64,000 bases of DNA from Candidatus Poribacteria bacterium (GCA_958295815.1 OY282374.1:1818856-1882855), one strand, 5' to 3'; numbered from the stretch's first letter, positions 51,904 through 61,831 are shown. Numbers and translations: made by a program. Notes: a model not told the origin generated them from the sequence alone.

Positions 51904-54594
51904 ATGGCACGTTCGAGACAGTCAGATCTGTCGTTAATGGAACTCTATAAACAGGTAAAAAAACAGCACGGAGATGCTATCCTCCTTTGCCGAGTCGGCG
52001 ATTTCTATGAAGCCTTTTTTGAAGATGCGGAACTGATCGCACGCCTCCTTGAGATCGCCTTAACAGCGAGAAGCCATAAAAACCAGAAGTCCCCACCCGC
52101 ACCCATGGCAGGTATCCCACACCATGCGCTCGATTCCTATCTCTACAAGCTCGTCAAAGCAGGACATAAAGTCGCTATTTTGGAGCAGACTGAGGACGCA
52201 AAACTTGCACGAGACGAGAACCGACTCGTCAAACGCGACGTCGTTCGCATCGTCACACCCGGCACTGTGACAGATCCGAAAGTCCTTGAACATAAGATAA
52301 ACAACTACATCGTTTCGATCTATCCCAACAAAGACGCTTATGGTGTTGCTGTCGCCGATCTCTCTACAGGCGAGTTTCTCGTGACCGAACTCACAGATAC
52401 CTCACGCCTCTGGGCAGAGATACACCGTTTCTCCCCGAAAGAGTTCATCTTCCCAGACACTTTCGAGGACGAGGCAATGTTTGAGCGTTTGAAAACCGAA
52501 CTTAAAGCGACAGTCAATCCTTTGTCCGATTGGCGTTTTGAAACTGATACTGCCCGCACGGAACTCCTTGAACACTTCCAAACTATTTCGCTGGACGGAT
52601 TCGGATGTGAACACCTTCCTACCGCAATCTCTGCTGCTGGTGCGCTCATCTATTATCTGAATGAAACACAGAAGCAGGAAGTTGAACACATCGTCTCCCT
52701 TCAGACTTACACGCTTTCGGATTTCATGGTGTTGGATGCGGATACACAACGCAACCTTGAACTCACAGCCTCTATCCGTGACGGCTCCACAAAAGGCACA
52801 CTCCTTGAAGTCCTTGATGAGACGGTGACAGCGATGGGTGGTAGGAAAATGCGTCAATGTCTCTTGCAGCCTTTACTTGATGAAAGAGAGATTGAGGAAC
52901 GCCTCAGTGGGGTCGATGAACTTAAAACCCAGATTAGCCTGCAAGAGGAATTACGTGAAGCACTCGGGCAGATGTACGATATTGAGCGGCTCATCTCACG
53001 CATCAGTCTCGGCTCAGTGAATGGACGCGACCTGCATGCACTCAAGGATTCGCTTCGCTTGGTTCCCGATGTCAAGGTGCAGCTGCAGAACTGTGGTAGT
53101 GAATTGTTAGTATCCCTTAATCACACCTTGGATCCGCTACCAGAGTTAGTCGAGGTGATTGAACGCGGTATACATCCTAACCCACCCGCAACGATCCGTG
53201 AAGGTGGTGTAATCTGCGACGGGTATAGCGAGGAACTTGATGAGCTTCGACAGATTGTAGGACAAGGGAAAGAGTGGATAGCGGCTATGCAGGAGGAGGA
53301 ACGCAAGCGCAGCGGTATCCAATCCCTGAAGATCGGATTCAATCAGGTCTTCGGTTATTACATTGATGTGACGAAGCCCAACCTAAACATGGTCCCTGAA
53401 CACTATATCCGCAAACAGACGCTTCGGAACTCCGAACGGTTCATCACACCCGAACTCAAGGAGCAGGAAGCAAAAGTCCTGAACGCAGAAGATCGGATAC
53501 AGACACTGGAGTATGAACTTTTCTGTCAGATTCGCGATGAGGTGTCGAAATTTACCGAACCCATCCAGAAGATCGCAGCGGCGGTTGCCATGATTGACGT
53601 TCTTGCCAACTTCGCCTATATCGCATCGAAGTACAACTATGTGAAGCCTACCGTCGCAGCAGTGGACGAAATCGTTATCCGGGATGGCAGACATCCAGTA
53701 GTCGAGCAACTCTTCACGCAGGAAGGGTTCGTACCCAACGATACAATGCTCAACTGTGATGATGAGCAGTTGCATATTATCACGGGACCGAATATGAGCG
53801 GCAAAAGCACCTATCTCCGACAAACAGCACTCATCGTTTTGATGGCGCAAATCGGGTGTTTCGTGCCTGCTTCCGCCGCGAAAATTGGTCTGGTTGATCG
53901 GATCTTCACGCGTGTCGGTGCGTCAGACAATCTCGTTATGGGACAGAGTACGTTCCTCGTTGAGATGAACGAGACGGCGAATATCCTCAACAATGCCACC
54001 CGCAACAGTCTTGTCATCTTTGACGAAGTCGGTCGCGGCACTAGCACGTTTGACGGACTCAGCATCGCATGGGCAGTTTCGGAGTATCTCTTAGATGAAA
54101 AACGGATGGGTGCGAAAACCCTTTTTGCGACACACTACCACGAGTTGGTGGAACTCGCCAGCAAATATAAGCGTGCAAAGAACTACAACGTCGCTGTCCA
54201 TGAAGATGGGCAAAAGGTGACATTTCTCCGAAAAGTTGTTCCAGGAGGGGCGGATCAGAGTTATGGGATCCACGTTGCGCGGCTCGCCGGGTTACCCCAA
54301 GTCGTGATCACACGTGCACAGCAGATCCTTGAAGTCCTTGAGCAACACAATCTCAGTGTTGAAGCGGACGGTGCAACAGGGCATCCGCCGAAAGCAAACC
54401 CAACAATGCCGAAACCGCGCCGCCGTGTCTCGCGAAAAACGTTGCAGAGCGATTCGCTTCAGATGGCACTCTTTACACCAAAAACGCATCCCCTCGTTGA
54501 AGAGATCCAGCAATTGGAACTCACGCAGATAACACCCTTGGATGCAGTGAATATCCTTTATGATTTAAAGGCTAAAGCAGAGAATGAAGGTTAA
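51904..54594 (+). CDS. mutS: DNA mismatch repair protein MutS
   Basis: The 896-residue protein recognises mismatches and small loops and recruits MutL in an ATP-dependent way. The N-terminal mismatch-binding domain carries CRVGDFYEAFFEDAE (Phe-x-Glu in FYEAF). The C-terminal ATPase has Walker A GPNMSGKSTYLRQ, the signature ASDNLVMGQSTFLVEM, Walker B FDEVGRGTSTFDGLS and FATHYHEL. A Pro/Arg-rich linker (KPRRRVSRK) precedes the C-terminal beta-clamp/tetramer region (LVEEIQQLELTQITPLDAVN). Length and order are normal for MutS1. Its stop overlaps the stop of the convergent mtaB by 4 bases. MutL is not in the window. Confidence 0.97.
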   Translation: MARSRQSDLSLMELYKQVKKQHGDAILLCRVGDFYEAFFEDAELIARLLEIALTARSHKNQKSPPAPMAGIPHHALDSYLYKLVKAGHKVAILEQTEDAKLARDENRLVKRDVVRIVTPGTVTDPKVLEHKINNYIVSIYPNKDAYGVAVADLSTGEFLVTELTDTSRLWAEIHRFSPKEFIFPDTFEDEAMFERLKTELKATVNPLSDWRFETDTARTELLEHFQTISLDGFGCEHLPTAISAAGALIYYLNETQKQEVEHIVSLQTYTLSDFMVLDADTQRNLELTASIRDGSTKGTLLEVLDETVTAMGGRKMRQCLLQPLLDEREIEERLSGVDELKTQISLQEELREALGQMYDIERLISRISLGSVNGRDLHALKDSLRLVPDVKVQLQNCGSELLVSLNHTLDPLPELVEVIERGIHPNPPATIREGGVICDGYSEELDELRQIVGQGKEWIAAMQEEERKRSGIQSLKIGFNQVFGYYIDVTKPNLNMVPEHYIRKQTLRNSERFITPELKEQEAKVLNAEDRIQTLEYELFCQIRDEVSKFTEPIQKIAAAVAMIDVLANFAYIASKYNYVKPTVAAVDEIVIRDGRHPVVEQLFTQEGFVPNDTMLNCDDEQLHIITGPNMSGKSTYLRQTALIVLMAQIGCFVPASAAKIGLVDRIFTRVGASDNLVMGQSTFLVEMNETANILNNATRNSLVIFDEVGRGTSTFDGLSIAWAVSEYLLDEKRMGAKTLFATHYHELVELASKYKRAKNYNVAVHEDGQKVTFLRKVVPGGADQSYGIHVARLAGLPQVVITRAQQILEVLEQHNLSVEADGATGHPPKANPTMPKPRRRVSRKTLQSDSLQMALFTPKTHPLVEEIQQLELTQITPLDAVNILYDLKAKAENEG

Positions 54595-55946
54595 GCGGCA
54601 GCGATGCAGTCCCCTTCTAATGCACCCAGTGTGACGCTTTGGATCTGGTTAATCGCACTCTCTGGCGCATCCACGAGGACCCGAAGATAGTTGTCCGTAA
54701 AACCGGCGAGATGATTGTTTTTACCCTCTCTGCTTGCTTCGATGAGCACCTCTTTCTGTTTCCCAAGCATCCTTTGTCGAAATGCTGTATTGAGGCGGTT
54801 GCCTAATGCAATCATTGCTTGGCTCCGTGCAGCAGAGATGTGCGGGGATACCTGATCTGGGTAAGTCGCTGCGGGTGTGCCTTTTCGGGGGGAATAACGG
54901 AACACATGGAGTTGACTGAATCCGATCTCTTCAACGAATCGGCAGGATTCCTCAAAGTGTGCGTCTGTTTCACCGGGAAACCCGACCATAATATCGGTGG
55001 TAATCCCGACATCGTCGCCGAAAACGCGTCGCAAATTCTCGACGAGATGTGCGAATTCTGCTGTTGTGTAACGCCTGCGCATCCGTTGCAATATCCCATC
55101 TGAGCCGGCTTGGAGGGGTAGATGGAAGTGTGGCATACATTTTGGGAGTGCTGCCATCCGTTCACCGAGGGTATCAGGGAAATACATCGGTTCGATTGAG
55201 CTAAAACGGATCCGTTCGATACCGTCAATGTCGTGGATGTACTCTAAAATGTTAGCGATGTCTTTGTCCCTGTCGGTGTCCACACCGTAGGCACCCAGAT
55301 GAACGCCGGTGATGACGACCTCTTTGATACCGCTGTCAGCGATACGGTGTGCTTCGTCAGCGATGTCGCTGAGTGGACGACTCGTCATTCTGCCGCGTAC
55401 ATAAGGGATAATGCAATACGTACAGAACGCACTGCAACCGTCTTGCACCTTGATAAGGGCGCGTGTCCGTTTACCCGCATCGCTAATCCCCTTGCTAAAT
55501 CGTGCGTGTTCTCGGATAGCGTCGTGTTGAACGGGTTCAATTGCGAGAAGGGGGTTCGGTGTGTCAACCGACTCTGCAGCCGGAGATGGCGATTGGGTGT
55601 GCAATATGTCGAGATAGTCCTGAAAATCAGCTTTTTCTCGGTTGCCGAAAACAAACGTTACACCCGGTATCTCTTCAATTGCCTCTCGGTCACTTTCAGC
55701 ATAGCAGCCTGTGACAAGCACTTTCGCGTTCGGGTGCTGTCGTATTGCTCTCCGAATGACCTGCCGTGCCTTCTGATCGGCGGTATTTGTTACAGTACAT
55801 GTATTAATGAGGTAGAGGTCGGTCTCTTGACGCGAAGCCTCGTTATCAAGGACGGTATATCCATTGCGTCGAAGGGTCTCACGCATAGATTGCGTATCGT
55901 ATTGATTGACCTTACAGCCCATCGTAATCAGTTTGGCGGTTTTCAT
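54591..55946 (-). CDS. mtaB: tRNA (t6A37)-methylthiotransferase MtaB
   Basis: The 451-residue radical-SAM enzyme adds a methylthio group to t6A at position 37 of tRNA, producing ms2t6A. The N-terminal UPF0004 domain has MGCKVNQYDTQSM, NTCTVTNTADQKARQ and VTGCYAESD with three cluster Cys. The radical-SAM motif is CSAFCTYCIIPYVRG. A C-terminal TRAM-like region is present (EVLIEAS, FTDNYLRVLVDAPES). The CKVNQYDT form and overall length point to MtaB rather than MiaB or RimO. Its substrate base is made by TsaC and TsaD, encoded at 361-2052. It converges on mutS with a 4-base overlap. Confidence 0.92.
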   Translation of the reverse strand: MKTAKLITMGCKVNQYDTQSMRETLRRNGYTVLDNEASRQETDLYLINTCTVTNTADQKARQVIRRAIRQHPNAKVLVTGCYAESDREAIEEIPGVTFVFGNREKADFQDYLDILHTQSPSPAAESVDTPNPLLAIEPVQHDAIREHARFSKGISDAGKRTRALIKVQDGCSAFCTYCIIPYVRGRMTSRPLSDIADEAHRIADSGIKEVVITGVHLGAYGVDTDRDKDIANILEYIHDIDGIERIRFSSIEPMYFPDTLGERMAALPKCMPHFHLPLQAGSDGILQRMRRRYTTAEFAHLVENLRRVFGDDVGITTDIMVGFPGETDAHFEESCRFVEEIGFSQLHVFRYSPRKGTPAATYPDQVSPHISAARSQAMIALGNRLNTAFRQRMLGKQKEVLIEASREGKNNHLAGFTDNYLRVLVDAPESAINQIQSVTLGALEGDCIAAA

Positions 55947-56076
55947 GCGTCTCTTACCGTTTTAGGTATCAATTGGTTTCGTTTCTATCTTCTGAATAAA
56001 TATTATACTTGGTTTTTACCCGAATTGCAAGTGAGTTAGGAGTTGGAATGATGGAATTAAAGCAGGTCAAAAAAAT

Positions 56077-56098
56077 AGGCGGGCACGAAGACCCGCCT
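56077..56098 (-). terminator. Rho-independent terminator after the Gfo/Idh gene
   Basis: Stem AGGCGGG/CCCGCCT with an 8-base loop. On the minus strand it is followed by ATTTTTTT. It lies 12 bases after the stop of the gene at 56110-57078. Confidence 0.8.
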
Positions 56099-56109
56099 TG
56101 CAGAAAGAT

Positions 56110-57078
56110 TTACGATAATTCAACCGATTTACCGGTGCGTGCACATTCGTAGATAGCCATGTTGAGAGCGACGGAACGTCTGCCTTCATAACCATCGACT
56201 GCCGGTGAGGCACCATCGTGGATGACACGAAGGGCATCCTCAATCACGTTGTTCGGGTAGGGCGGTAGTTCGATTTCGGGTTCATCATCGACGAATTCCC
56301 AGATTTCCGGTCCAAGCCCAACAATGCCTTTTTCGCCGTGGACATGAATCATTGAGACGCTGCTGCCGGGGAATGTTGTCGTTGTTAGGACGTGACCGAG
56401 CGCACCATTTTCAAATTCAAGAATCGCCGAGGTCATGTCTTCAGTTTCACAATTTTCGTGATCGTAGACATCGAAATGTGCCCCAATAACCCGTTTGACG
56501 GGACCCATGAACCAGAGCATTAAATCAACGTAATGCACACCTTGGTTCATGATAGAGCCGCCACCGTCGAGTGCCCACGTACCGTGCCAACCGACGTAGT
56601 AGCTATCTGGACGTTTCCATTTCATACGGAGTTCGCACAGGAGCGGTCTGCCGATACCACCGGTTGTAAGCACGTGTTGGATTTGACGATTGTGCGTGCC
56701 GTAGCGTTCACCGAAGTCGACCAACAGTTTGACATCGTTGTCTTCGCAGGTTTTGATGAGGGAGTTGCAATTTTCAACGCTGACGTCCATCGGTTTTGTA
56801 GTGATGACGTGTTTGCCGCGGCGTGCTGCTTCTTCCCCAAATTTTCCGTGGAGTCCACTCGGGGTCATAATCATAGCCACGTCTATATCGTCTCGGTCGA
56901 ACATCTCAAGCGCATCGTCGTGGCTTTCGCAGTCGAAACGTTCTTCAGCCGTTTTACGCCGTTCTTCGACAAGGTCCGCCACAGCGACGAGTTCGGCACC
57001 GTCTGTTTCATGAATTACATTGGAGCGGTTCATGCCCATACCTAAACCGACAACGCCAAAACGTAGAGTATTAGCCAT
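56110..57078 (-). CDS. Gfo/Idh/MocA family oxidoreductase
   Basis: The 322-residue NAD(P)-dependent dehydrogenase starts behind AAGGAG. The Rossmann motif FGVVGLGMGMNRSNV, the VADLVEERRKTAEERF stretch, TKPMDVSVENCNSLI (catalytic-region Lys) and GGSIMNQGVHYVDLMLWF are typical of the family. It ends with a clear terminator. It is transcribed alone, divergent from the FG-GAP/ASPIC gene, with two heptad-repeat runs in the gap. The substrate is unknown; sugars, cyclitols or their oxidised forms are usual. Confidence 0.92.
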   Translation of the reverse strand: MANTLRFGVVGLGMGMNRSNVIHETDGAELVAVADLVEERRKTAEERFDCESHDDALEMFDRDDIDVAMIMTPSGLHGKFGEEAARRGKHVITTKPMDVSVENCNSLIKTCEDNDVKLLVDFGERYGTHNRQIQHVLTTGGIGRPLLCELRMKWKRPDSYYVGWHGTWALDGGGSIMNQGVHYVDLMLWFMGPVKRVIGAHFDVYDHENCETEDMTSAILEFENGALGHVLTTTTFPGSSVSMIHVHGEKGIVGLGPEIWEFVDDEPEIELPPYPNNVIEDALRVIHDGASPAVDGYEGRRSVALNMAIYECARTGKSVELS

Positions 57079-57098
57079 TAGAAATTCTCCTTTTATAG

Positions 57099-57112
57099 TT
57101 GTCAGTTATCAA
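57099..57112. repeat. Heptad repeat, two units
   Basis: GTTGTCA, GTTATCA next to the Gfo/Idh start. It is the complement of the run at 57194-57221, so the two flank the gap as inverted copies. Confidence 0.55.
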
Positions 57113-57193
57113 TCAAAGCGTTTCCGTGGTTGTAACGAATCACTCCACTTGAGGGTCCCTGGGGAGAGGTGAATTGTTACAAGAAAACCTCTT

Positions 57194-57221
57194 AACTGAC
57201 AACCGATAACTGGTAACTGAG
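57194..57221. repeat. Heptad repeat, four units
   Basis: AACTGAC, AACCGAT, AACTGGT, AACTGAG in exact 7-base register, 26 bases before the FG-GAP/ASPIC start. Confidence 0.7.
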
Positions 57222-57246
57222 AACCATTATAGCATATACACAGACT

Positions 57247-58920
57247 ATGCGTTACAATAAATTGACGATATGGACAATCGGACTGCTGCTGATTGCCCTG
57301 ATCCTTCATACCGTGCTTCAGTTCTTGAAGGCACAACCTGCTTCATCGCAGGTGGATAGTGTCCGTTTCACCGACATAACATCGGAACTTGGTGTTGAAT
57401 TCCATCATGAAAACGGTGAGAGCGGAGAAAAATACTTCATTGAACCGATCGGCAGTGGGGTTGCCCTCTTCGATTTTGACAATGACAACGATTTAGATCT
57501 CTACCTCGTCAACGGCAGCGACTTGCCGGGGATAATTTCTCCCACCTTACCAACCAACCGTCTCTATCGTAACGATGGCGGCACCTTCACCGATATAACA
57601 GCAGATGCATCTGTCGGCGATACCGGCTATGGATTAGGATGCTGCGTCGGCGACTATAACAACGATGGTTTTACCGATCTCTACGTAACGAGCTACGGCG
57701 CGAATGTCCTCTATCGCAACAACGGCGACGGCACTTTCACAGATGTTGCTGAGCATGCCGGAGTGAACAGCGAGCAATTCAGTAGTGGCTGTGCTTTTGT
57801 GGATATAGATATAGACGGCGATTTGGATCTCTATGTCGTCAACTATGTTCAGTTCGATCCAGAGACGAACCCAGAATGCACTCGACAGGGAATTCGGACG
57901 TATTGCACACCTGAAGCACTACTCGGTGTTTCGGATCTGCTTTATCTGAATAACAGCGATGGCACTTTCACGGATGTGTCCGGGAAGACTGGCATTAGCA
58001 AAGCGATGGGCAAAGGATTAGGCGTTGTCTGCGGTGATATGGATAACGATGGAGATGTCGATATTTTTGTTGCCAACGATACCACGCCGAATCTCCTCTA
58101 CCGCAACAACCAGAACGGTGTTGAGCTGACAGAAGACGCACTTTTTGCTGGTGTTGCACTCAGCGAGGAAGGGCGTGCCTACAGCGGGATGGGTGCGAAT
58201 CTCGGCGATTTTGACAACGATGGCCATCTTGATATTGTAGTTACAAATTTTCAAGACCAGACCAATAGCCTTTACCACAATGCACAGAGCGACTTTTTCA
58301 CCGAAGTCAGTTTTGCTAAGGGGATTGGCGAGAAGAGTCTCCCCTATTTGGCGTGGGGTGTCGATTTCGTCGATTTCAACAACGACGGGTGGCTGGATTT
58401 GTTCATCGCCAATGGCCACCTCGATGACAACATCGCGGAAATTGATCCGATTGGGACCTATGCGCAACCGAATCAACTTTTCCTCAATAACCGTGGGGTC
58501 GATTTTTCGGACGTAGCTGATGCAGCAATAGCGGTGCCAAAAGTCAGTCGAGGCACAGCGTTCGGGGACATTGATAACGATGGCGATATAGACATTGTTG
58601 TATCCAACCTGAAAGATTCACCGACAGTTTTGCGAAACGACGGAGACAACGCTGCACGGTGGTTAGGTGTCAAGTTAATCGGCACGCACTGCAACCGAGA
58701 CGCAATTGGGGCGCGGGTAACGGTTGCCGCTAACGGCTTGACGCAGATCCGTGAGGTCAAAAGCGGTTCAGGCTACCTCAGTCAAAACGATCTTCGTTCA
58801 CATTTCGGGTTAGGGAACGCTACGTCAGTTGATACACTAACAGTCCGATGGACCTGTGGCAAAATCCAAACCTTCCAAGACATTGAAACAAATCAAGTGT
58901 TTGTTATTTCCGAAAATTAG
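57247..58920 (+). CDS. CRTAC1/ASPIC-UnbV family FG-GAP repeat protein
   Basis: The 557-residue protein has an N-terminal membrane anchor or uncleaved signal (WTIGLLLIALILHTVLQFL). It is followed by FG-GAP/VCBS repeats with Ca-binding loops of the form DFDNDNDLDLYLVNG, DYNNDGFTDLYVT, DIDIDGDLDLYVVNY, DMDNDGDVDIFVAND, DFDNDGHLDIVVTN and DIDNDGDIDIVVSN, forming a beta-propeller. The C-terminal 80 residues form the UnbV/ASPIC domain (VKLIGTHCNRDAIGARVTV, EVKSGSGYLSQNDLRSHFGLG). Proteins of this kind are exported and of uncertain function, with roles in binding or adhesion proposed. No ribosome site is obvious before ATG 57247. Confidence 0.9.
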   Translation: MRYNKLTIWTIGLLLIALILHTVLQFLKAQPASSQVDSVRFTDITSELGVEFHHENGESGEKYFIEPIGSGVALFDFDNDNDLDLYLVNGSDLPGIISPTLPTNRLYRNDGGTFTDITADASVGDTGYGLGCCVGDYNNDGFTDLYVTSYGANVLYRNNGDGTFTDVAEHAGVNSEQFSSGCAFVDIDIDGDLDLYVVNYVQFDPETNPECTRQGIRTYCTPEALLGVSDLLYLNNSDGTFTDVSGKTGISKAMGKGLGVVCGDMDNDGDVDIFVANDTTPNLLYRNNQNGVELTEDALFAGVALSEEGRAYSGMGANLGDFDNDGHLDIVVTNFQDQTNSLYHNAQSDFFTEVSFAKGIGEKSLPYLAWGVDFVDFNNDGWLDLFIANGHLDDNIAEIDPIGTYAQPNQLFLNNRGVDFSDVADAAIAVPKVSRGTAFGDIDNDGDIDIVVSNLKDSPTVLRNDGDNAARWLGVKLIGTHCNRDAIGARVTVAANGLTQIREVKSGSGYLSQNDLRSHFGLGNATSVDTLTVRWTCGKIQTFQDIETNQVFVISEN

Positions 58921-59382
58921 CACGCATCTCTCCTGTAGAAGCGGTCTCCCGATCGCGATTTCTTTTTTTCAGAGCTTACCATCTGTGTCAACCTCATGTT
59001 CTTTTCATCGCGAGATAATTGAGATCTTCTCCGCTTTTTTGATGTACAGAGCGATGGAATCCTATTTCTATCCTATATCCTTTCCGTAACCAGTCGAATA
59101 TATCACTTAGACCTACCAAGTGAACGGACCAGTTCACATTCAGACATACACTATCTTCTATTTTTTTTTTCGTATTTTTTCGATGATTGCGATTATAATG
59201 TAAAGCTGACAAATAATGTGGTTTTTATACGCTATTTTTATTGTATAGATATTATTAAATTACATAATTAGTTGATTTTATAGTAGAATGATACGTAAAG
59301 AGAAGTAATAATAGCACAAAATATGCTGATTAAGAATATTATGGAGAGAAATCAGACGTTGTTCTCGTAAGAGGTAGCAATT
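58921..59382. other. AT-rich intergenic region
   Basis: This 462-base gap shows a probable terminator at its left end and then AT-rich sequence with an isolated TATAAT near 59193-59198. No good -35 box or gene was seen. Confidence 0.55.
58936..58969 (+). terminator. Probable terminator after the FG-GAP/ASPIC gene
   Basis: An imperfect stem pairs GAAGCG with CGC...TTTC around a 10-base loop and is followed by a run of seven T. The stem is weak, so this is tentative. Confidence 0.4.
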
Positions 59383-60198
59383 ATGAAAAAAGTTTTAACA
59401 ACAAGCTCATTTTTAGTATTGGGTTTCTTCGGATTGTATTACGTGTTTACACTTTTCGGTGTCCGTCCTGTTGTTTCAACTTACGAGACTGTTCCTGAAA
59501 AACCGCCAGAAATAGGTATTGCTGTAGCTGATACCAATTCAGTGACACAAATGTCCTATCCAGTTGAAGACTTCACTGGGGATACTGCCTATAAGGTCAT
59601 CCGGGTCATTGACGGTGACACTGTTAAAATTGACTACAACGGCAAAGCGACGAATGTTCGACTGATTGGTGTGGACACACCGGAGACAGTACATCCCAAT
59701 AAACCTGTCGAGGCTTACGGTAAAGAAGCGTCCGATTTTACGAAAAATCTGCTGCATGGTGAATCTGTCTATCTGCGGTTTGATGCCGAAAAGACAGATA
59801 AATACGACAGACTACTCGCATATCTATACCGAGTACCCGATGGGCTTTTCGTAAATTTGGAGATTGTGCGACAAGGGTATGGGCACGCCTATACCCGTTT
59901 TCCTTTTAAGCACATGGAATTGTTCCGATATTATGGAAACCGCGCACGCGAAGTAGGGAAAGGGCTATATGGGTTGTCCGAAGCAAGTAGTGGTGGTGTA
60001 ATACCTCAGACAGGTGTGTCGTCAGTAGCGTCGGAAGCGGTAGATGCAGCTGCACAGAATGATGTTTACGTCACGCGCACCGGCACGAAATATCATCGTG
60101 AAGGGTGCAGGTCATTGAGCCGAAGTAAGATCCCGCTCTCATTAGCGGAAGCGAAGCAGAAGTATAGTCCTTGTGGTAGGTGCAGTCCATCACGGTAG
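59383..60198 (+). CDS. Membrane-anchored thermonuclease (SNase) family protein with C-terminal Cys motif
   Basis: The 271-residue protein begins with a signal or anchor helix (VLTTSSFLVLGFFGLYYVFTL). The staphylococcal-nuclease domain (about 60-200) has VIRVIDGDTVKI (metal Asp), VRLIGVDTPET (Arg, Asp and Glu of the active site) and TDKYDRLLAYLY (second Arg), so it should be active. The end (YVTRTGTKYHREGC...CGRC) is a small Cys/His module seen in secreted nucleases of this type, perhaps binding zinc. It would degrade extracellular or periplasmic nucleic acid. GAGG precedes the ATG. A small unknown gene follows after 9 bases. Confidence 0.92.
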   Translation: MKKVLTTSSFLVLGFFGLYYVFTLFGVRPVVSTYETVPEKPPEIGIAVADTNSVTQMSYPVEDFTGDTAYKVIRVIDGDTVKIDYNGKATNVRLIGVDTPETVHPNKPVEAYGKEASDFTKNLLHGESVYLRFDAEKTDKYDRLLAYLYRVPDGLFVNLEIVRQGYGHAYTRFPFKHMELFRYYGNRAREVGKGLYGLSEASSGGVIPQTGVSSVASEAVDAAAQNDVYVTRTGTKYHREGCRSLSRSKIPLSLAEAKQKYSPCGRCSPSR

Positions 60199-60207
60199 TG
60201 GAGCGAT

Positions 60208-60504
60208 ATGGTAGTCAGTGAAATCCGATCTCTATATCAAGACGAGAACGACCTCCTTCGTACCGTCATCAAACGCGTCTACGAGAAATGGGATGCTGAA
60301 CGCGAACTGTGGACACTCAAGAAGATTGAATACATTTTCGCCGATTCAGAGTTTACTATCCCATCTGATAACGTTGAGGTAAGCGTCGAAACTCGGAACG
60401 GTTGGCTGGTTCCGCCTGAATGGGAATTTATCACGGAGGAATGGGAGTATACGCGGCAGGATGTCAACAGCGAGCGTCGTGGGCACACCTACGGTGTTGT
60501 ATAA
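60208..60504 (+). CDS. Small unknown protein (98 residues)
   Basis: The family is not recognised. It is a soluble, acidic, Trp/Glu-rich protein (LLRTVIKRVYEKWDAEREL early, WLVPPEWEFITEEWEYTRQD later) without signal peptide. GGAG precedes ATG 60208. It lies 9 bases after the nuclease gene and is probably co-transcribed with it. Its last 16 bases overlap the end of the convergent PhyH gene. Confidence 0.6.
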   Translation: MVVSEIRSLYQDENDLLRTVIKRVYEKWDAERELWTLKKIEYIFADSEFTIPSDNVEVSVETRNGWLVPPEWEFITEEWEYTRQDVNSERRGHTYGVV

Positions 60505-61403
60505 TCATCTGGATTGTTCTTCCGCCAGTTCGGAAGATACCCCTCCGTGTGTCCAAATCCATAAGAAGGTCCAATTTGATTCACGCTTGACCAGGGCCAC
60601 GCCTGCCCGCCGATAAGACGGAATTCATCTCCCTTACCGCATAACCAATAGAACATGTGTGCCACATACCTCGCGACACCGTGTCCGCCATACTCAGCCA
60701 TCTGGAGATCAAAATCAGATTCTTCCTTCCAATCCCGTGTCGGGGGTACTGTCCGCCAATAACTGTATTTCAACATGTGGCGTAATCCTTCGGCAGTCGA
60801 TTCCCCGCGGCGATGCAGAATACTCTGCGAGTGGATAACAAAAGAGCCTGCCGGTCCGTCGCTTGAGATGCCTTTTTCGGCTATATCTCGACTTGTGGGG
60901 CGGATATGTGAACCCGGTAGAAGTTCTGTCGGACCCATTTCCAGCGGTGTATCTTGCGGGAAGTAGAATACTTCAACGAAATTGGTTTCGGGTCCAAAGA
61001 CGTGATCCGCGTCGTGATGCCACCCTTGTGAGGGCATTGGACACTCAACACGATGGTTACTAACTAACACCGGTAATCCGACGTTCTTACCGAGCAGTGA
61101 GCGTAATGCTCCAGCGAGTTCGCGATTCAGCAGAACATGCTCGATATACCAGTCTTCCAACAGGATAGAGCTTGGTTCGTGTGTATCCCGCATCCGTTCT
61201 AAATCGGCGTGCGTCAGCCCCTCTGGAATAAAGCACGGGTTTATCGGCAAATCACCGTTCAGATAATCACACGTACGCTGGTTAATCTCATCGGGGACAA
61301 CGCCTTGAAGTTGCAAGTAGCCGTCTCTACAATACTGCAGCACTTCTGTATCCGTGAGTGTCGGCTCACAATCAAAGGTGCGGTTTGTTTCATCGTATTT
61401 CAT
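60489..61403 (-). CDS. PhyH family Fe(II)/2-oxoglutarate dioxygenase (6)
   Basis: The 304-residue enzyme has the metal motif SQGWHHDADHVF (His129, Asp131), the distal His in SILHRRGEST and the mid motif LLPGSHIRPTS, so the triad is intact. GAGGG precedes ATG 61403. It is the last gene of a tight four-gene operon (spacings 22 bases, 14-base overlap, 20 bases) headed by another PhyH protein that lacks the Asp ligand and including a nucleoside phosphorylase and an acetyltransferase. The substrate is unknown, but the context suggests a nucleoside- or sugar-related compound. Confidence 0.9.
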   Translation of the reverse strand: MKYDETNRTFDCEPTLTDTEVLQYCRDGYLQLQGVVPDEINQRTCDYLNGDLPINPCFIPEGLTHADLERMRDTHEPSSILLEDWYIEHVLLNRELAGALRSLLGKNVGLPVLVSNHRVECPMPSQGWHHDADHVFGPETNFVEVFYFPQDTPLEMGPTELLPGSHIRPTSRDIAEKGISSDGPAGSFVIHSQSILHRRGESTAEGLRHMLKYSYWRTVPPTRDWKEESDFDLQMAEYGGHGVARYVAHMFYWLCGKGDEFRLIGGQAWPWSSVNQIGPSYGFGHTEGYLPNWRKNNPDDYTTP

Positions 61404-61423
61404 TGTTGATTCCCTCGCGCTTA

Positions 61424-61831
61424 TTACTTTTCCATTCTAAAAACGCCGATGCGAAAGCCGTATCGCTTGTAAAAGGCAACGGCATCTTCATTATGGGCAA
61501 GCACGTCCAGTCTGACCTTCTTATCCGTCCATACGTTTTCATACAACCAATCAAGCAGCTGTGTGGCGATCCCTTTTCGTCGATGAGTCCTATCTACGTA
61601 CAACTGCCGCATATAGTAGTGTCCACCATCATCTCTGTATAAGCAATACGCTACAATGTGTCCGTTTTCTTTTGCCGCATAACAGATATATTTGGTTGTT
61701 AACCATTCTCGCATCCGCTGGGTGAGCTGCGTTATGTTCATCGGATTGGGGTGCTGTTCATCCTCAATGAGGCGTTCGTTCAGTTCAGCGAGTATGTCAA
61801 TATCAGTGAGTTCTGCTCTAACGATTTCCAT
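61424..61831 (-). CDS. GNAT family N-acetyltransferase
   Basis: The 135-residue protein has the GNAT fold: IDILAELNERLIEDEQHPNP at the N-terminus, HIVAYCLYRDDGGHYYMRQLYVDRTHRRKGIA with the acetyl-CoA pyrophosphate loop RRKGIA, and LDVLAHNEDAVAFYKRYGFR at the end. It transfers an acetyl group to an amine; the acceptor is unknown. Its start codon lies 14 bases inside the end of the nucleoside phosphorylase gene, implying translational coupling. Confidence 0.88.
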   Translation of the reverse strand: MEIVRAELTDIDILAELNERLIEDEQHPNPMNITQLTQRMREWLTTKYICYAAKENGHIVAYCLYRDDGGHYYMRQLYVDRTHRRKGIATQLLDWLYENVWTDKKVRLDVLAHNEDAVAFYKRYGFRIGVFRMEK